DNA of 64,000 bases from Amphiura filiformis (GCF_039555335.1 NC_092642.1:60615776-60679775); one strand, 5' to 3'; positions 52,228 through 64,000 are shown, numbered from the stretch's first letter. Notes: generated by a model not told the origin, from the sequence alone. A program made the numbers and translations.

Positions 52228-55200
52228 CAATTCAGAATTGTACATATTTTTTGAGACCATATTTGGAATCAGCATGAAAAATGCATTAAAATGAGTCCAA
52301 ACAAACCTAGGCCTAGTATTGTTTCACTGGTTCTTGACATAGCTCCTGATATTTTGAGAAAAATAATCTCAAAACTTTGACTTCTTTAATAAGTTAATGC
52401 AACCAAAAAGACGGAAGAAATGAAGAGCCGAGAGTAAAGTTAAATCATATAATTTCTCAGAGACTCTACTTTCACTCTTACATGCATGTACTTGATGAAA
52501 ACATTTTTGACTCAGTTCCACTCCTCGAAGAAGTATAGCATAGGTCCTGTTTCTTGTTTCCAAATTATATGGCACCATAGTCCGAATCAGTCCCAGAACA
52601 AAATATTAACTTACTGACACGATCTAGTCTAGACTCGCTGAGTCTCATGGACGCCGTTCCTATGTCCATCAGACTCGTATTTCCCATTTTGGATGTCAAT
52701 GGGAAATACACACTTAACGCTTTGCGCCGGTTAGAAACTTGAAAAAAAATCTTTAAAATTTTATCAATGTATATAAAAGTGGTACCAACCTTATTGTGCT
52801 TGCTAATTTAAGACTCGGTTGAAACAAAATTAAGGATCGAATGCATTTCAAAAAGGCAAAATTATCGTCAAAGTTCTGCCGAAATCGGCACCCTTGCGAA
52901 GGGTTCAGAATTCGAATCGGGAACGAAAATATCCGATCTTTGCGATCAAACACACAACATTACAACTTTAAACATACTATTGGCAAAAGACATTATTGCC
53001 AAACAATATAGAATAGAAAATTTGACATCATTTTCTCAAAATATTGAAGAAATTTGCTCACTAGACATCGAAAAAGTACGCAATCCAATTCCCGTTCAAA
53101 CGCGTGAGAAACTGAAAGTGCATAATCCCGACTAATCTAGTCCGAATAATCAGACCCAGAACAAAATATTAATTTCTGACATGATGGTGGACACGATCGT
53201 GTTCTGCCATTATAGGCCTATTACAATAGAATAATAATAGCAAACCACAGATCATGGCAAGAAACCGAGCAAACAGAAATCCATGGTATTATTCCGAATC
53301 GTCCACTTGAAATGTTGTGAAGACTGGTATAATAATGATGGTAAACATGGTAAATAGGCTACTTACAATTTCACTGATCGATCACGCCGATTTTCTCCTA
53401 TCCTTGGTAGCTTAGATATGATGGCGATTCCTTGAGCAACTTATTAGGCCTTTATACATGAGTATATTATTACGAAAAATTATTTATAAGATATGGATGG
53501 CCATGCAGTGTCATTTTCGCGTGTCATTTCAATAGTTTCCCATCTTCGTCCTTGATCGACAAGAGCACAACACAATAAATAAATCCTCCGACTCTCTCTT
53601 TCAGTCACAGTTGACCGAACATCACCGGCTTTTGAGGTCGCAGAGCAATTTCATTGTTGATCGAAATAAGATTCCATTTAAAAGGGAAACCGACGTACAT
53701 CAATGTATTTAATGATCACCATCGAGCAATGCCGGTCTCCGGCGCGGCGAATGATGCGGACTAGAACATAAAGGTGTTCTTTCTTGAGACTGGTAAATAG
53801 GCCTACTAAGTAGACTAATGACAGCTTATGACTAATGAGCCCAAAATCAGAAATAAATTAAACACAAATTCCGTGTTTTGGTGTTTTTCATGATGCAAAG
53901 TTAGTCTTATTTCGATCGAGAAAAAACACACACCAAAAAACAAAAAATTAAACATGATGCAGTCATGTCTACAGTAGAATTCATCTCGACCTTTGCAGGA
54001 CTTAACCCCATTAAAAGCTATTAAACCAAGATAACACTCATTGAAACAGCTCAACTGATTAAATCGGATCTTCTCTGGTTGTGCACAAGTGACTGTTTTC
54101 ATGTGCGATATCGCAATAAAACTGGTATTCATAGCTTCAGTTGGATAACCGATTATAAAGGAAACGAAAGGAAACAATGTTATGTGTGGCTTTGTTCACG
54201 AAATCAGACAATGTCGTGCTTTTTGTAAACCAGCATTCTTGAAAATGAGCAACATAATGATTTTTGACTTAACACGGTTTAGAAATAATTTCTTCATATT
54301 TTTGGTGTTATCTGTCGTTTACATATCCTTCCTAAAACACCAAAGTACGAGTATTTCCAAACATCTAAATTTGCTAAAAATTTAGGACATGTTACAAAAC
54401 TATATTGTCTAGAATTTTAGAAGAGTACTTTTAATATTGGCCGGTTATTTTTCACACAGCGACGTTAACTAGGCAATGTACTATTACCTATAACATTAAC
54501 TAAAACACCAAAGTACGAATATTTCCAAACATCTAAATTAGCTAAAATTTAGGACATGTTAAAAACTATATTTTCTAGAACTTTAGAAGAGTACTTTTAA
54601 TATTGGCCGGTTATTTTTCACACAGCGACGTTAACTAGTCATATCCCCATTCTGTTAACGTAGGGCTATTTGTAAAGGTCACGCGTCAATGGGAAAGAGC
54701 ACTGTGTATTGTGTATAGGAAAACGGACAGTAACTGCAGTATGAAACAACAACACAATGGTGGGCACAACCTTTAACCGTTAACCAATTGATAATTATGG
54801 TACACCGTAAAACACAAACGTTTTTAAGATTATTCGCAAAAGGTTAGAAAAGGTTGTCAGAAAAAGTTTAAATGTCGGGTTATATAAAGGGTATAAATCA
54901 TTTTCATAACATTCAAAAACATTTTTTCAAAACTTCCTAACATAATGCGAAATATTTATCAAACAATGTTTGCAAAAATATTTTACAAGAACATTAAGAC
55001 ATTTTAAAAATGTTGTTGTAGTATGTTTTCATACAAAACGTTTTAAAAAGGTTTTCATGATCTTTATAATACAGTCCAGCATTTTTAATGTCATTAAAAC
55101 ATTTTTACCAAAATTAAAACCGAAACATATTACCCGTTTAAAACGTTTTGTGTTTGATGAGTATACTTTTAGTATGTACTATCCCTATCCCTATATTTAT

Positions 55201-55359
55201 TTTAAAACCCAATCGTGCAATTATTTTCAATACCATGACTACTAACAGCCATCTTCTTGGACTTTCCTTTTCTTAAGCTTTTCCTTTTTAGAGGAATTTT
55301 TATTTATAGAAATTCTGTTGTTTCTTTCAGAAGCCTACCGTGCCTAAGAGGCATGGCGA
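52228..55359. other. Intergenic region between LINE and NHR-SAM gene
   Basis: It holds the right half of the dispersed repeat split by the LINE (to about 52385), a two-copy tandem block (54332-54637), and AACATTTT/AAAACGTTTT-type repeat sequence at 54890-55060. The stretch 55299-55304 is the complement of AATAAA, a possible polyadenylation signal for the minus-strand NHR-SAM gene, about 55 bases after its stop. No other gene is recognised. Confidence 0.4.
54332..54637. repeat. Two-copy tandem duplication, 168-bp period
   Basis: A block from CTAAAACACCAAAGTACGA to ACAGCGACGTTAACTAG occurs at 54332-54471 and 54500-54637, with small differences (GAGTATTTCC against GAATATTTCC). About 28 bp of unique sequence separates them. 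Confidence 0.85.
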
Positions 55360-56893
55360 TCATTCCTTGAACAACTTTCCAAGGGCAACCGTAAATTTAA
55401 GGTAAACTCTGGAATTCATCTGATAGTCAGATTTCATGTCTTTCTCAAAATTTCTCCGGTCTTCGCAATATTGGTTATACATCTCTTCCAGATGCTCGCC
55501 ATCATATGATTCCATGAGGTCACATAGATCATCCATTTTGTTTTTCTTCAGCCATTCTTGGACATCTGATTCAGTCCAGTTGGAAGCAAGTGATATTTGT
55601 GATGGAGTAAACTCGCCATTACCTCGGACACCTCTGCACTGTATCGCGGCCACTGGAGCTATATGAGAAAACAACAGGCACAACTTCGTTTAGCCTATCT
55701 AAACATGCACTTCAGTGGGCCCTAGGTTGAGCTAAAATTTTGAGGCCCTTGGTTAGGCCTATCCGGAAGCATGTGTTACACATCACCACGCCCATCCCTG
55801 TATAAACTGATTCTTAAATTCCAAACCAGTGCCTCACTAAATTTTTCCAATTTCCTTTTGCCTTTGTCTTATTTTGACTTTTATTTGGGTTATCCTCCCT
55901 TCGGGCCCTTTGGATGTAGGCACGGGGCCGGTCCCATCTGGCCCTGTAGTAAATCCGGTCCCGCAAACAAATTTTCAATTTTCACATGCAATAGGCCTTA
56001 TTCCACTGAATCTTACCACTCAAGTGAAAACTTGTTGCTGAAGTTTCCTACGAAAAATCAACTGCTTACACATTTTTTAACATAGGGCCTATTGAAAACT
56101 TGATGTTGAAGTTAACCGTGCTCATGAAAATTCAACTGCTGTCATATCTTGTAACTTATTGAAACTTGTTGCCAGTGGCGTAACTGGGGGGGGCAAGAGG
56201 CCGGCAACGTGCCCCGGGCGCTACCACTAGGGGTGCGCCAAATCGCCAAATCATAATGCCGATGCCATTCCCCCACACCCGCGTCTAAGATATTCTCGGG
56301 TGGGGGAGGGTAGGGGCGCCAATTTTATTTCTTGCCCCGGGCGCTACCAACCCAAGTTACGCCACTGCTTGTTGCTGAAGCCCCCCTGTTATTCAACATA
56401 CGACCATACCTGCCACAAACTTTACTGAAGTAGTAGTTCCATACACGTCAATAAGGGGCCACATTGGCTCACGAGCATTTACCGATGATTCTAACTTGTT
56501 ATCACTCGCAACTTGGCCATCAACATGATCAATGGAATATTTGACGATATTTTCGGCAGTGTAGAAGTAAGAAAAGGTTACTCCTTCTTTGATTAGTCTT
56601 TGATCATTTACAGCAGAAGCCCAGTAACCTTGTTTTTTGGTGAGATCTGGAATTACATACTGTGGCAATGACTGTGGATCGATAGTATCTGGATTGTGAT
56701 TGGTGAAACCAAAACGTAAAGCGCCTGCATATTCCGGTGTCGTAGATCTGATTTCGAAAGTGACTCTTTCCCCGGGTGCTACCGGATGGTCCCCAAACAC
56801 GATTCCATGGTGAAATCTGGCTATTCTCGTAGCGACTGTCGCCTCTTCCGAGAGGGTTATATGTTTTCCATGGCATGTGTTGTGGAACTTCAT
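55360..56893 (-). CDS. Neuralized repeat-SAM domain protein, two exons
   Basis: Exon 1 is 56893-56410 and exon 2 is 55667-55360; donor GTATGG and acceptor CATATAG join in phase (one base plus two), giving 263 residues. Exon 1 encodes a Neuralized homology repeat: FHNTCHGKHITLSEEATVA, then RFHHGIVFGDHPVAPGERV, then GALRFGFTNHNPDTI. NHR domains bind Delta-type ligands or membrane lipids in Neuralized proteins. Exon 2 encodes a SAM domain, NWTESDVQEWLKKNKMDDLC with DLMESYDGEHLEEMYNQYCE, ending VALGKLFKE. There is no RING finger, so it is not a ubiquitin ligase by itself. The SAM exon is almost the same as the last exon of the armadillo-TIR-SAM gene about 2.2 kb upstream. The intron contains a hAT-like MITE. 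The ATG at 56893 follows a possible acceptor (ATATACAG), so a non-coding 5' exon is possible. Confidence 0.85.
56173..56367. mobile_element. hAT-like MITE in the NHR-SAM intron
   Basis: Ends CAGTGGCGTAACTGGG and, inverted, CAGTGGCGTAACTTGGG, flanked by an exact 8-bp duplication CTTGTTGC (56165-56172, 56368-56375). Size 195 bp; GC-rich centre with GCCCCGGGCGCTACCA in two places. CAGTGGCGTA ends are common among animal hAT MITEs. Confidence 0.9.
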
Positions 56894-57921
56894 TGGGGTT
56901 TGTTGCTCTGTATATTACTTAACGTAAAATGAGAGCTAAAATGGTCGTTCTGTATGCGCAATGATGACACAGTTAGTAACATGCGGATATATAACGAACT
57001 CTGATGAATCTTGATATTCCGGATATCTATAGAGGTGAGTTCAATTCGTTATCAATACCAACTGAACCTTTGGAATCGTGAACCCTATCTTTCTGATAAA
57101 GTAAAATTATTATTTGATAACAATTATGCACAATACAATAGTATTTTGGGTAAGAAATATATTCCTGAATGGAATACCTTTTGGAATTATAGTATTACGA
57201 GTCGCTTAATAATGACTCAAGGTCAAACACCTTTTCCCCAAATTCACTTCAGAATGCACAACAAAACACACTGTTTGATTAAGTCAACAATATCTAAGTC
57301 TTTTAATCAAAAGTAACGCATGATTTAACAATTGTGAGTGAACATAAATACATAGTTTGCAATCAGTCTGAATCAATATATTGATTTCAAAGTTCTGATG
57401 AATGTCCTGATTCACTTGAGATCACTGTTCAGCGAAGTTCACCGAAGACTTTTATATCCTTTTGCATAAAATCCTCACATAGTTGACTATCTCCAAAATG
57501 GTGCTCTTTTCACCTTCCACACAATTTCTAATGGAAAACAGGCCTGCATTCAACAGTTGTACCCCTTTTCCCATTTACCATGCTTACATTGACAGATGTG
57601 TTGTTTCATAAACCAGACTCCAGCAAGTCGACAGAAGTATATATTCCTTTCTTGGAAGACGTAGCACTTTGACGTATTCTAGATCTTCTCCGATATTACT
57701 GGCTGTAGTAGTACATTGACTACATAAAATATTTCTGGTTCGCAAATTCCTTTCTTTGGTGGACTCCGTGGAAAGGCTTAGGATGAGTTTTGGAAAAGCG
57801 CTCTTCATAGATCGATCTTCATACAGCAAAAACTAAAACCCAACTGCGGTGGGAACTACTTTAAAACAATCTTCTTTAACATTCCTTTCCTAGTTCTTTT
57901 TCTTTTTAAAGGAATTTTTAT
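56894..57921. other. Spacer between the NHR-SAM and ARM-TIR-SAM genes
   Basis: About 1.0 kb with no recognised gene. It should contain the promoter of the NHR-SAM gene near 56894 and the 3' end of the ARM-TIR-SAM gene near 57921. The stretch 57890-57917 matches 55265-55310, the 3' region of the neighbouring gene. Confidence 0.45.
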
Positions 57922-60900
57922 TTACAAAAGTGCAACTGTAAATTTAAGGTATACCCGGGAATTAATCTGATAATCAGATTTCATGTCTTTCTCAAAATTT
58001 CTACGGTCTTCGCAATATTGGTTATACATCTCTTTGAGATGTTCGCCATCATATGATTCCATGAGATCGCATAGGTCATCCAGTTTGTTTTTCTTCAGCC
58101 ATTCTTGGACATCTGATTCAGTCCAGTTGGAAGCAGATGATTTGGATGTTGGTGGTGCAGCAGCTCCGCTATGACTACGGACACCCCTGTGTTGCGTCGC
58201 GGCCACTTTTGGACCTTTTGGATGAAAAACAATAGACACAATATTTATTTTAAATTCTAGATGGTTGATCTAAACGCGCATTTAAACACTACTTACCACT
58301 GAGTGCTTTAAACCAGACTATTCGTCTGAGGTATAAGATTATGCCATAATCGATTTTTGAAACAGTAGACTACAGGAAAATCTCAAATATGCGCTTGTAT
58401 AAAATTGTTAAAGCATTTATGAGTAAAAATTGACAATCTAGGTATCTTTACTAATTTGAACCTGCTGAATCCTAAAAAGGTGCTGAGCAAGGGAAAACCT
58501 GAGGTTTTTAATCATCATGAGATCTGAACGAACAATCACAAGTGGATCTAGCAAACAGAAGGAACACGGTAGCTGAAAAGATCAGCAGTGTAAGTTTAAA
58601 GAAGAACGAGATTCGAACCGTCGTCATTGAGAAAGGCGCAAACGATATTTTCCAAACATTATATCGTTTTACCCAACGTTTTTAAGTGTAAGTGTGTCAC
58701 CCATTCTACAGCTTCTTACCTTCAGTTTCATCTTTGATGGCAGTCAAGAGCCTCGGCAATTCAGTTTTCATCAGCCTGTCGGAATAGAAGTTGTAGTAGA
58801 GTTTTGTTCCTTGCAGAAGTCCTAACCAACCATCCGGTTGATAACCAGCCTCAATCAGGAGCGGAATAACTGACTTCTTCAATTTATATACATATTCTGC
58901 CTCTGTATGCAAATGGTATAGACAAATATTACGTAAATGTTGATAAACATATGGTAGACGAGGATGACAGCGCCGGCGATTTGACGATTGACAAACGATA
59001 CAAGAGATAACATTTGATGTTACCAGGTACGGGTGAGATATAACAAAGCCAAATTTCAACCTTCTTATACACCTCGACTTAATCTATTTACTTTGAAAGT
59101 GTTTTCATCTCATACAATACAAGCTGCAGGGCTCTTTACCCAAAAATCGTGAATACCGTCATATTTGTCCCATTCCTCGACAACTGTGACCGCAACTTAC
59201 CTGACCTGCAGTTTTGACTGTTTTTGTACGCCTCGGACATGCAAATGAGAACAACATGCGACTTCTCTACCGCCTCAGCCATTGCAGCAAGTATGTCACC
59301 ACCTAAATAAATGTAAAAGGTGCCCGAAACGGTGGTTAGTTTGTAACCTAAGTATACAGGACGACTGAGTGAGCAATACAAGCAACTGTCATAATAATTG
59401 TCTCCAACACTACTGCAATCAATTCGGAGACGCTAAATGTGACCAAAATGGAGCACTGAAACACCCTTGATTGTGCTCTAAAAGGTCCCAAAAATACTTT
59501 TCGTTTTTTACAAGTAATTTTCAACCAGAAAGCCAAGAAAGACCCTTTTTGGTACCTAATATACCAGTAAAATAAATTGATCGTTCAGACACAACAGATA
59601 AATAACCAAATCTTACTCATATGAGTATCATCCATCCACACCCTATACCCGCTGTTCACTAAACTATCTCTCAACTTGGTAGCAGTTGGCTTGGAGTCCC
59701 ATTGATAGCTGATCATTATTTGCGCCGACTTGGATCTCAACTGCTTTGGCTGTTTGATTGATGCTTCGTACAACGGCGTAGAGTATTGTGCGGGATGTTG
59801 CCTAATTGGGATGTTTTCATGACTGGTTCCTTTGATTTGCCAGAGAGCATATGAACTCGCATCCTGAAGGTCTTTGTTACCTGATTTGAGCAATTTCTCG
59901 AGTGCTGCATGACAAAAACAGAAACGAACATTATAACTAACTATAATAGATAATCCTTTTTGGTAAAATTCGACACAAGTGTTATAGAATCAATATCTAA
60001 TAACGCACCACAATTAATTGACGTGTCGAATATGATTCTGTTCGGCCTATCTAGTTTTACTGGTTTGCTAGGTTTTTATCCGAACATGAAAATAATCATT
60101 ACATGACTCACGTTTATATGTCGGACTTCCTGATTGACTCAACGAACGACAAATTCCACAGGGCTCTAGCAGCAACGCTCTGTTCTTCCTCGGAGAAGTC
60201 CTCTTGCAGCATTGTAATTTTATCATATCGTCTTTGCACTTCAGATAGTCTGTCAGATCGTCAATTACGCGTGCCTTGCGATAAATTTCACGGTTGCTGT
60301 TATATTTGCGAATGGAATTATGTAGAATGCCAAACATAAATCCGACTGAAGTTCGTAGGAACACCATCTCAATCTCACTGTTGAAGTATTTCTTGACTTT
60401 CCGTAACCCTTCAAGTAACAAAGGAATACAGCCGTGTATTCCAAAATCTGCGCCATGTTCGGCAGGAAAATGTAACGTAAGGATGATACCAATTCTCACC
60501 AGAAGAGTCAGATTTAAGAAACCAATTTGTCTCCATTGTTTTCTTTCCAAGAAACAGTACAGGCCTTTCCAAATCCTAGCAAAAAGTTGTGCAAACCCTT
60601 CTCTTTTCAAATACATCCCAAGCTGATATTGGTCATCGCACGGGCATTCACCATAGTCACAGGATTGCTCTATTACTGAAAGTGCTTTAGATGCTGCTTC
60701 AGTAGAAAAATCATCGCATGTTTTAAGCCACCGCATTGCCCAATCAAACCTAGGTTTCAAGTCTGCAAATTTTCTGCTCCCTGTTGCAATTGGTTCTGGC
60801 GGGCTGTAGGCAGGGACAGAAATATTGAATAAAATAATTATACAAGGCATACGAACTTGCAACACCAACAACAACAAAACAACAAGAACAAGGCAATGAA

Positions 60901-61469
60901 CCGGCTAAAGTTCATGAGTGATATTATAATATACTAGCACTGTGCACAAAAAGTATCCGTGCACTTAAAACAAAAGCAATATCTAAAAGACACTAAACCT
61001 AAATTACCAAAACAAAGTAGTCTATAGATGGGGAATTCTGTTCTGCGCATATTTGGATACATATTATTCGATATGATAGGACTTTAGTTTGCCAACTTTA
61101 AATGAAAAAGAGAACATTTGACAACGTGGCAATGTCACCTGCCATGCCGTAATGAACCCGGTACAAAGGCAAGTTGGAATCGCCCTGAAGGAAGAAAAGT
61201 TCCCAAATATGTTACTTTTAAAATGCTCTCCTTTCCATTCAAATTGGTATAACTTAAAGGAATAAATTCGCATCTTGCCAAATGAGATGTTAAAATACGC
61301 AGAACAAATTTATACAAATTTATCCATCTATTGATTACTTTATTTGAGGTTTAGCGTCTTTGAAATAGTTTAGCGTCTTTGAAATATTGCTTTTGGGTTT
61401 TTAAGTGTACGTATACTTTTTGTGTGCAGTATATATTTGATTCGTGCTTGCGTACCTTTGAGAGTCCAT
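57922..61469 (-). CDS. Armadillo-TIR-SAM protein, six exons
   Basis: Exons: 61469-61456 (MDSQ, start exon inferred from the ACCATGG context and matching phase), 60803-60112, 59904-59617, 59302-59201, 58902-58720, 58214-57922; 523 residues. Exons 2-3 encode armadillo-type helices (ALWNLSF-type and ALEKLLKSGNKDLQDASSYA). A TIR domain follows: QIMISYQWDSKPTATKLRDS, SGYRVWMDDTHMSGDILAAM, VVLICMSEAYKNSQNCRSEA, SVIPLLIEAGY. The Glu in CRSEAEY sits where NAD-cleaving TIR domains keep their catalytic Glu, so enzymatic activity is possible (inference). The last exon is a SAM domain (NWTESDVQEWLKKNKLDDLC). The order differs from SARM1 (ARM-SAM-SAM-TIR). Oddity: at about 60218-60115 the literal frame reads a Cys/Arg-rich stretch, while the ARM-like KITMLQEDFSEEEQSVAARA lies in the next frame; two compensating one-base shifts would explain this. 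The SAM end is shortened relative to its twin in the NHR-SAM gene. Confidence 0.85.
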
Positions 61470-64000
61470 GGTAGTCTTTGCAGCTTTGAAATTGAAAACG
61501 ACGTTGGCTAAACCTATAAAATATTTTAAAAAAATACAATGCGTTTTCTTATTTTGTGCAATATCTTGCACTATTTTAAACATAAAAAACTAGGTGAATC
61601 ATCAATGTTGATGAATCGTATTTCACTTTTTCTTTAGCTCATAAGGACTTTTTCGCCTTTAGTTTAGTTTGAAGTTACATATCAAAATACATTGTGGCGG
61701 AAATGGATATCGAAGAGAGAGGGCCTCCTTCAGTCACGTGGTTTCATTGGCTATATAAGCCGAGTGCAAGAGCACTCTTGACCAGGTCCGGCAAGGCCCG
61801 CAGAGCTGGCATAGTAATTGTTCGCGGGCAACCCAACCCAAACCTCCACGTTGTGTCGGATAACACTAACTTGGGCAATGGGGAATAGGCGTGGAAGCGA
61901 AGATTTCGGCGTAGTCGGAGACCATGTATAGTTTTGGCCACGGTCTAGCCACTTCTTCTGCTGATTCGGCCGGTGTGGCTCCGAGAAGACTCCGTTTGGT
62001 TTTTGAAATAAGTGCAAGGAAATGGCCAAAGTGCAAAAACATACATCGTAAATAGAGTAAACTATACATGTCTTTATTAAATCCTCTTCATAATACGAAG
62101 ACAGTGGGCTACTATGGTGCTGTAATGCGACGTGTAGTATTGGAACCCGTCTCTGACTACGGACCATGGGTACGGGTAGTAGAGGGGTCTGGAGCAAAAA
62201 TAGGGCGCGAGCATATCAATTTCTAAGCGTTCTTTATAAAGACATTGTTCATTGAATTTGCAACCGTACGACAAAACAAGCGAAAATAATAACCTATTGC
62301 ACAAGATTTGCAATTGAAAGAGAATTGGCCATTGCTCATGCGCAATTAATCTAGTATACGGACAATATATGTGTGCTCTTTCATTTAACGCCACAAAATA
62401 CTGTAAGGATCAACCGGGGTTTCGACTTTTACAACCTACATTGGTCAAAAATTGTGCATGAATAGGCCGTTTTCAACAGATTTACCACATTTGCCTTGCT
62501 ATAAACATGAAATGGCATCATCTGTTGACGTAATGAAAAACAAGTGTTTTTAGCGGGAGGTGTTAGCTTTCGTTCGATATAAAACCTTTTCTGATTAGCT
62601 CTAGTATAGAGCCTCTGCCAATGCCCAATAGCACAAGTAATTATGAGGTCTGACTATACCATGTACAAGCAATCTGAGTTCTGACTCGGCGCTACGCGCC
62701 TTTCACACCTCGGCGCTGCGCGCCTCGAAGTCGGCGCTACGCGCCTCTACGCGCCTCTACTGTTGGACATCGCGATCCGAGGGAACTGACCAAGTTCTAT
62801 TTCTGATTGGATGAAGGAAACTATTGGGGTTCTGACAAAACCATTCATAGATGGCGTATTTTCCACTAGTCACCAGCTAGAAGCTCACACAGCTCAAACG
62901 TGTTGTGTAAACACAGACTGTGTAGAGACAATGCATTGCTAGACTCACTGTTCTTGGACAAATTTGTGTACTCAGGTGTATCGAGGTGGAAACTGTACAT
63001 AGAAGCCCATAGATGCATTAAGAGTATCGTTTTGTAGCCAAACCTTTCGATATACACGGGTACGGGTACAGCCCTGAAGGGTCCGGAGCCATGGGGACGG
63101 GGACGGAAATTGGGACTCGATACATCAACAGCAAAATTTATTCGTATCACTTGAGCTCACTTACCACAGTGCTTGTCAGAACTGAATTGAAAAACTCCCC
63201 TAATTATAGTGCCATTAAAGTCAAAGGCATGGATGCAATGCAACCTATTTTGATACGGCTGATGGTCTCTGTATTTAATAGCAGTCACTGGTAAGTTATA
63301 GTCAAAGCCAAATGCAATAAGGAGGCTATACTGCTGTATGTCCGTTTTGACTATGTCAAAGTTGCCAAATACAGGCTATCAAAATGCAAACAATCACTGT
63401 TTAGTGTTCAAGTTCAATGTTACTGCCATTCGTCATAATAGTCGACCTCGACCCGTATGCAACGTTACACAGTGCATCCATGCATAACGCCGTACTCTGT
63501 TCTTTTCTGTTGATATGAACCATTACAACTATTGCAAGCAAGCAATTCAAGTTTGATAGACAAATACATTATTTTCTTACTCCCGATTCCCGCAGACAAA
63601 TACAGCACTAATTGTTTGGGATTTAAAAAGTATTTATCATGTCTTGCCAAATAAAACATAGCTAGATCCTAACCCTTTAGTTGAACCTGTAAATTTGAAA
63701 TAAAAGTCACATTTTGAGTCCATATTTTAGATAGAATTCGCCAATTTTAAGAAATAAGGGACAAATTAATGCGTGCGTTTTATGGTGGGTTTTTGTGTAC
63801 AAAGTTCAGTCTATGTCTTATTTTTAACCCACTATTTCTATTCTATTGTATAAAAATTGTTAAAAATTTATATAAAATGGCAATAAGGAACCGTTAAATA
63901 TTTACGGAAGGGGATGGGAAAAGAAAGAAAAGCTTCTAATTGTGCCAATATTATTGAATCGAAATTAATTTGCCCTGCAGATTTATTAAACTTGCTAGCA
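61470..64000. other. Right flank, no gene recognised
   Basis: It contains the probable promoter of the ARM-TIR-SAM gene just above 61469. A GC-rich cluster of GGCGCTACGCGCC words lies at 62686-62760. Several open readings of 60-150 codons exist on both strands, but none has domain motifs or splice partners that I can defend. Confidence 0.4.
62686..62760. repeat. GGCGCTACGCGCC tandem/palindromic cluster
   Basis: Three copies of CGGCGCT(A/G)CGCGCCT and two more partial CTACGCGCCTC copies lie within 75 bp. Each contains an inverted pair GGCGC/GCGCC and can form a small hairpin. It stands out as CpG-rich in AT-rich DNA. Confidence 0.7.

Noticed and set aside
52228-54700. Possible additional exons of the NHR-SAM gene
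   Set aside because: The gene has a clear stop at 55360 and the readings here show no domain or splice structure.
61751-62394. Overlapping minus-strand readings upstream of the ARM-TIR-SAM gene
   Set aside because: I considered them as further 5' exons, but they have no armadillo or other motifs and no donor that fits the phase of the 60803 acceptor; the small exon at 61456-61469 fits better.

Overview
The window is metazoan nuclear DNA: AT-rich, intron-bearing genes with GT-AG introns, and a very high load of small DNA transposons. The gene content (Neuralized-repeat/SAM and armadillo/TIR/SAM genes side by side, a DUF1647-type glycosyltransferase, CR1-like LINE sequence) suggests an invertebrate deuterostome, most likely an echinoderm or a relative. 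The species cannot be fixed from sequence alone. I saw no retrovirus-like, Polinton-like or toxin sequence.

Layout. 1-2.4 kb: the first two coding exons of a minus-strand gene with a GRG-rich N-terminus, probably a Piwi-class Argonaute that continues beyond the left edge. 2.4-9.4 kb: a mobile-element tangle. Its core is a chain of four different TTAA-flanked elements, each joined to the next through a single shared TTAA, and the matching empty site is preserved nearby. 10.4-15.6 kb: a six-exon PCNA gene (plus) with E2F, CCAAT and CRE motifs upstream. It is divergent, lacks the lysine equivalent to K164, and has a frame break in exon 2. 18.5-22.2 kb: a second tight chain of elements (nested mariner-like pair, a 3-bp-TSD element, a second copy of the 1.1 kb TTAA element). 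25.0-35.5 kb: a four-exon minus-strand homologue of human C2orf68 (UPF0561); its third intron holds a 5.7 kb satellite array. 38.95-44.3 kb: a two-exon ADP/ATP translocase gene (plus) whose intron carries a palindromic TTAA element, other repeats and a 32-bp minisatellite. 45.7-50.5 kb: a four-exon minus-strand type II membrane protein of the DUF1647 putative glycosyltransferase family. 50.7-52.2 kb: a 5'-truncated LINE with a foldback 5' end. 55.4-61.5 kb: two minus-strand genes, Neuralized repeat-SAM (two exons) and armadillo-TIR-SAM (six exons), whose SAM exons are recent duplicates of each other.

The genes do not form one pathway. PCNA (replication), ADP/ATP carrier (mitochondrial energy exchange) and C2orf68 are housekeeping genes. 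The NHR-SAM/ARM-TIR-SAM pair is the best candidate for a functional module, since near-identical SAM domains could let the two products bind each other. Three host genes show small frame breaks in otherwise good exons, two of them as a missing T in the same 8-base context, so base-level errors or real indel polymorphism must be considered before calling any of them dead.
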